Shown here piece after piece: positions 18,987 to 21,734 of a DNA stretch of 21,734 nucleotides. Both the position numbers and the translations under genes were made by a program. The stretch is from contig WKLE02001492.1 of NCBI GenBank assembly GCA_014885115.2, positions 11,150-32,883 of the forward strand. The letters are read 5' to 3'. The number at the start of each line of letters is the position of its first letter. Position 1 is the stretch's first letter. Below the pieces are notes generated by a model. It was given only the letters and a program-made list of their open reading frames with translations, ran no database searches and was not told where the DNA came from. Origin of the DNA: Asterionellopsis glacialis. Its lineage: Eukaryota > Bacillariophyta > Plagiogrammaphyceae > Rhaphoneidales > Asterionellopsidaceae.

Positions 18987-20861
18987 ATGACGACACCCAG
19001 CGAGAGCTACAAGTCATCATTTTCAAGTACATTTCCCATCAGAGTGGAAAACCATCATACGGTAAGGAAAGTAAGATCATTAGCTGTTCTTGGAACAGGA
19101 AGTGATGTCGGTAAATCGACTATTGCGGCAGGAATTTGTCGTATCCTCCATAATAACGGTGTGCGTGTTGCACCGTTCAAGGCACAGAACATGTCAAATA
19201 ATGCACAGCCCGCCTTAATTACTACTGATCATGAAGATGGTATCAACGATGGTGGTAGTGGTAGTGGCTGGGGTGAAATTGGGACAGCACAAGTAGTACA
19301 AGCAGAAGCGTGTCGCATTCTCCCACGTGTTGAAATGAACCCAGTATTACTAAAGTCTGGTGGGCGTCGAGATACAGATGGTGCATATTTGTGTAGTGTC
19401 GTAGTTTTGGGAAAACAATTGGTCAAAGAAGATTATGGTCAATTGGGAAAACGTACAGAACAACTAAAGGAGTTGGTAGTGAATGCACACAGCCGTCTTG
19501 CAGAGCTTACAAATGCACAATGCATTGTATTAGAAGGTGCTGGATCGTGTACAGAATTGAATTTGATGGAGCGTGACATTGTGAACTTACCACTTGTAAG
19601 AAAATTAGAATGTCCATGGATCCTTGTGGCAAATATTGATCCGGGAGGGGTCTTTGCACAAATTGTTGGAACAAAAGCTTGCGTTTCACCGCAAGATTGG
19701 GATATGTGTGTAGGCGTTGTCATAAATCGATTACGTGGCGATGTCAAATACTTTGAGCCAGGTCCATCCATGTTGCAAGAAATGGTAGGCAAACCAATTT
19801 ATGTTATACCACATTTGTACACCTTAAATTTGCCTGAAGAAGATGGATTAGGTGTCGAACGGCGGTTACTGTTACAAGAAAAAAATCAAACACAGCCACA
19901 ACAATGCCAGAAAGGCAAAACCAGAAACAAACAAAAGAATATTGTTATTGTAGTAGCATATCCACACGTAGCAATTACATCTGATATGACGCCTCTTGAA
20001 AATGATAATGATTTTATTGTAGAGTGGAGGCGTGATGTTGTCCCACCCAAGGAATATATACCGTATATTAGTGCTATTATATTACCTGGTTCACGCCTTA
20101 CACGTTTAGATTTAGAATGGCTTCGTAATGAAACGAATTGGATTGATTTCTTACATGACTATGTCCAGGATGGAAGTGGAGGAGGGACACTGTTAGGACT
20201 TTGTGGTGGATATCAAATGATGGGGCAAATTGTAGCAGATCCAAATGGTATCGAGGGTGAGGCAGGAATAACTAATGGGTTAGGCTTGTTGCCGATTGAA
20301 ACTACAATTGAATCGGCTGAATGTAAAATTGTAACACCCAGACGTGGTGTATTGTTATTGAACGACCAGAAATATACAAACGCAACACAATCATCTGAAT
20401 CATCTCCTATCAAAGTTCATAAGAAACCTACTGATGGTAATGAGATACCAATTGAGGGTTTTGAATTACATTGTGGTAGAAGTACGACGATTGAATCATC
20501 ATCACAGGGCAGGGTGGATTCTTCTGCTTCCTTTGTGGATTGTTCATGTAAGTATGAACCGCTTGTCAAGTTTACAGATGTTGATATTCAGGAAAAGAAT
20601 CCAGAAGCATTATCATTAGTAGATGGAATGCAATGTAATGGTATATTATTTGGGACATATTTACATGGTATCTTAAGGACCAAAATGGCAAGACAAAGTC
20701 TTCTTCTTGGAACTAAAGCAAGCAGCCTTTGCAGTAACGATATGGTAGAAGAGAAAGATCCGCTGGATGAGTTAGCGACTCATTTAGAAAATTGTGGGCT
20801 GACCTTCAAAGTATTATCCAACATGCTTAACTTATCACTTGAAAACAAATCCATAGCATAG
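18987..20861 (+). CDS. cobQ: Cobyric acid synthase (adenosylcobyrinate a,c-diamide amidotransferase)
   Basis: Cobyric acid synthase amidates side chains b, d, e and g of the corrin ring using glutamine and ATP, late in cobalamin synthesis. A single exon from ATG 18987 to TAG codes for 624 aa (bacterial CobQ/CbiP is about 490-510). The N-terminal synthetase domain has the P-loop GTGSDVGKST (residues 36-45), then VRVAPFKAQNMSNNAQ, GEIGTAQVVQAEA, EMNPVLLKSGG, VLEGAGSCTELNL and DPGGVFAQIVGT. The C-terminal class I glutamine amidotransferase domain has the nucleophile in LLGLCGGYQMMG (Cys406), FELHCGRS (His495) and GILFGTYLHGIL (His560), so the active site looks complete. Extra length comes from Gly/Ser- and Asn-rich insertions (about residues 65-80, 300-315, 460-515), typical of this genome and arguing against contamination. 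The first ATG was chosen; an upstream TAG at 18930 bounds the frame. No clear targeting peptide. The enzyme class is firm; its role in an alga is unclear. Confidence 0.9.
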   Translation: MTTPSESYKSSFSSTFPIRVENHHTVRKVRSLAVLGTGSDVGKSTIAAGICRILHNNGVRVAPFKAQNMSNNAQPALITTDHEDGINDGGSGSGWGEIGTAQVVQAEACRILPRVEMNPVLLKSGGRRDTDGAYLCSVVVLGKQLVKEDYGQLGKRTEQLKELVVNAHSRLAELTNAQCIVLEGAGSCTELNLMERDIVNLPLVRKLECPWILVANIDPGGVFAQIVGTKACVSPQDWDMCVGVVINRLRGDVKYFEPGPSMLQEMVGKPIYVIPHLYTLNLPEEDGLGVERRLLLQEKNQTQPQQCQKGKTRNKQKNIVIVVAYPHVAITSDMTPLENDNDFIVEWRRDVVPPKEYIPYISAIILPGSRLTRLDLEWLRNETNWIDFLHDYVQDGSGGGTLLGLCGGYQMMGQIVADPNGIEGEAGITNGLGLLPIETTIESAECKIVTPRRGVLLLNDQKYTNATQSSESSPIKVHKKPTDGNEIPIEGFELHCGRSTTIESSSQGRVDSSASFVDCSCKYEPLVKFTDVDIQEKNPEALSLVDGMQCNGILFGTYLHGILRTKMARQSLLLGTKASSLCSNDMVEEKDPLDELATHLENCGLTFKVLSNMLNLSLENKSIA

Positions 20862-21512
20862 TCCGACTGTAGCGGTACATGCATGTGCTAACTTACTAAA
20901 ACTTTTTTTACTCAAAAACTAGAAGACCGAGAGGATCTGTGTAAAAGGTAGATAATGTATTAATACCATACCTGTGTACAGGTATTAAGAATAGTTAGGT
21001 ACAGCAAAGTTGGTCACGGAGGGTCGAAATCATACAGGTACTAGTTCGTGATACTAGCATTATTACTAACGCATTATTGTTAAATATTTGTTGCTTTGGC
21101 CTTATCTTGGTTTTTGATTACAAGTAGTCCTACGGTAGGCGGTCCTCTTCTGCTGGTGTATAGAGTATGTACCTGGTACCGTTAATTGAGAAGATTAGAG
21201 ACAATGAACCAAGTACAGACGTCCCACGTAATTTTTTGGAATTGCTTGAAATTTCGTCGCTGTCGGTGAGCTCTGAAAAAGATTCAAGAAAATGACGTAG
21301 GTCTACGGTGAGCTGGGAAGAATTTTTCAGAAACCATGCGTTTTCAGAAATATTGATAAGCAGTACCTGTATTATTTTTAGTCCCCGCGCTGCTGTAAAA
21401 TATCAGTAGTTGATACGATTAGGAAGAAATACAATATAGTATATACAGCACAGCCTTTCTGCTGAGAAACCAAAAGTAGCCACAAAAGGCTAAGAAGAAG
21501 ATCTACAACAAG
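20862..21512. other. Intergenic region between tandem genes
   Basis: A 651-bp AT-rich gap after CobQ and before the SLC10A7-like start. It is rich in TACCTG/CAGGTA words (20969, 20979, 21035, 21170, 21364), including the inverted repeat listed separately. No coding sequence or RNA gene was seen. Confidence 0.55.
20968..20985. repeat. Short perfect inverted repeat (ATACCTGT-GT-ACAGGTAT)
   Basis: Two 8-bp arms separated by 2 bp lie about 105 bp past the CobQ stop. An overlapping pair, TAATACC (20961-20967) and GGTATTA (20981-20987), gives a second possible stem. It is AT-rich without a T tail, so there is no specific support for a terminator; it could be a protein-binding palindrome or chance. 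Confidence 0.5.
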
Positions 21513-21734
21513 ATGTCAGATGATGAGGAAGAACAACAGTCATCACTTCAGAATGCCTGGAAAGCTTGGTCCAAATTCTATAGCGCGAATTCTTTTTTAA
21601 TTCTTGTCGTGGTTGCCATTTGTTTGGCGCGAGCTTATCCCCCACTCGGTGCAGATTATTTGCAGCCTCAAATTACAGCTACTTGGATTGCTGTCATCAT
21701 TATTTTCACTCTCTCAGGGCTTTCGTTAAAGAGT
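21513..21734 (+). CDS. SLC10A7-like sodium/bile-acid-symporter family protein, 3' partial
   Basis: Seventy-four codons from ATG 21513 run open off the right edge. After an acidic, polar N terminus (MSDDEEEQQSSLQNAWKAW) comes a first membrane helix (FLILVVVAICLARAYPPLG) and a second beginning ATWIAVIIIFTLSGLSLKS. The short spacing, the PPLG after helix 1 and the FxLSGLSLK at the end of helix 2 match the SLC10A7/bacterial bile-acid-symporter-like family, ten-helix membrane proteins in which SLC10A7 is linked to calcium and Golgi homeostasis in animals and yeast. The start has a purine-rich context (AACAAGATG). With only two helices visible the family call is good but not certain, and later exons are unseen. 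Confidence 0.7.
   Translation, partial: MSDDEEEQQSSLQNAWKAWSKFYSANSFLILVVVAICLARAYPPLGADYLQPQITATWIAVIIIFTLSGLSLKS

Noticed and set aside
1..21734. A gene cluster, operon, CRISPR array or mobile element
   Set aside because: Genes are interrupted by introns and alternate in strand; no regularly spaced repeats, integrase, transposase or reverse transcriptase were found.

Overview
This is nuclear DNA from a eukaryotic alga, most likely a diatom or a close stramenopile relative; the species cannot be named from the sequence. The evidence is: (i) genes split by short introns (107-180 bp) with GTAAG/GTACG donors and (C/T)AG acceptors; (ii) a small protein whose leader has the secondary-plastid bipartite form, a signal peptide ending in ...STSA followed by Phe; (iii) proteins padded with Ser/Asn/Asp/Gln runs; (iv) gene content with no operon logic. 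Both TAA/TAG and TGA act as stops, so the code is standard.

Layout: (1) 1-2960 (+) a PPR-repeat protein, 5' end missing. (2) 3202-5041 (-) a divergent 20S proteasome alpha-subunit-like protein with a secretory leader. (3) 6617-8836 (+) a membrane-anchored hybrid histidine kinase with two receiver domains, broken by one in-frame TGA. (4) 9090-10460 (-) a peroxisomal-type SLC25 carrier. (5) 11325-11960 (+) a carboxymuconolactone-decarboxylase-like protein. (6) about 12122-12237 (+) an inverted partial copy of the neighbouring SERINC gene. (7) 12711-14445 (-) SERINC/TMS1. (8) 15022-17286 (+) an ALMT/FUSC-type membrane protein. (9) 17576-18073 (-) a small plastid-targeted protein of unknown function. 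(10) 18987-20861 (+) a full-length cobyric acid synthase (CobQ/CbiP). (11) 21513-end (+) the start of an SLC10A7-like transporter.

The first nine functional genes alternate strictly between strands, so convergent pairs (241-750 bp apart) alternate with divergent pairs (576-1575 bp apart); the last gene follows CobQ on the same strand. I see no shared pathway. Several products act in membranes or organelles (organelle RNA processing, plastid, peroxisome, membrane lipid, organic anions, B12), but this is normal mixed eukaryotic content and not a cluster. No tRNA, rRNA, CRISPR array, integrase, transposase or reverse transcriptase was seen.

The best leads for follow-up are the proteasome-alpha paralogue with a leader suited to the periplastidal compartment, and the apparently complete CobQ in an algal gene setting. 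The premature stop in an otherwise well-preserved sensor kinase and the inverted SERINC fragment are also worth checking. I found no convincing new multi-gene system.
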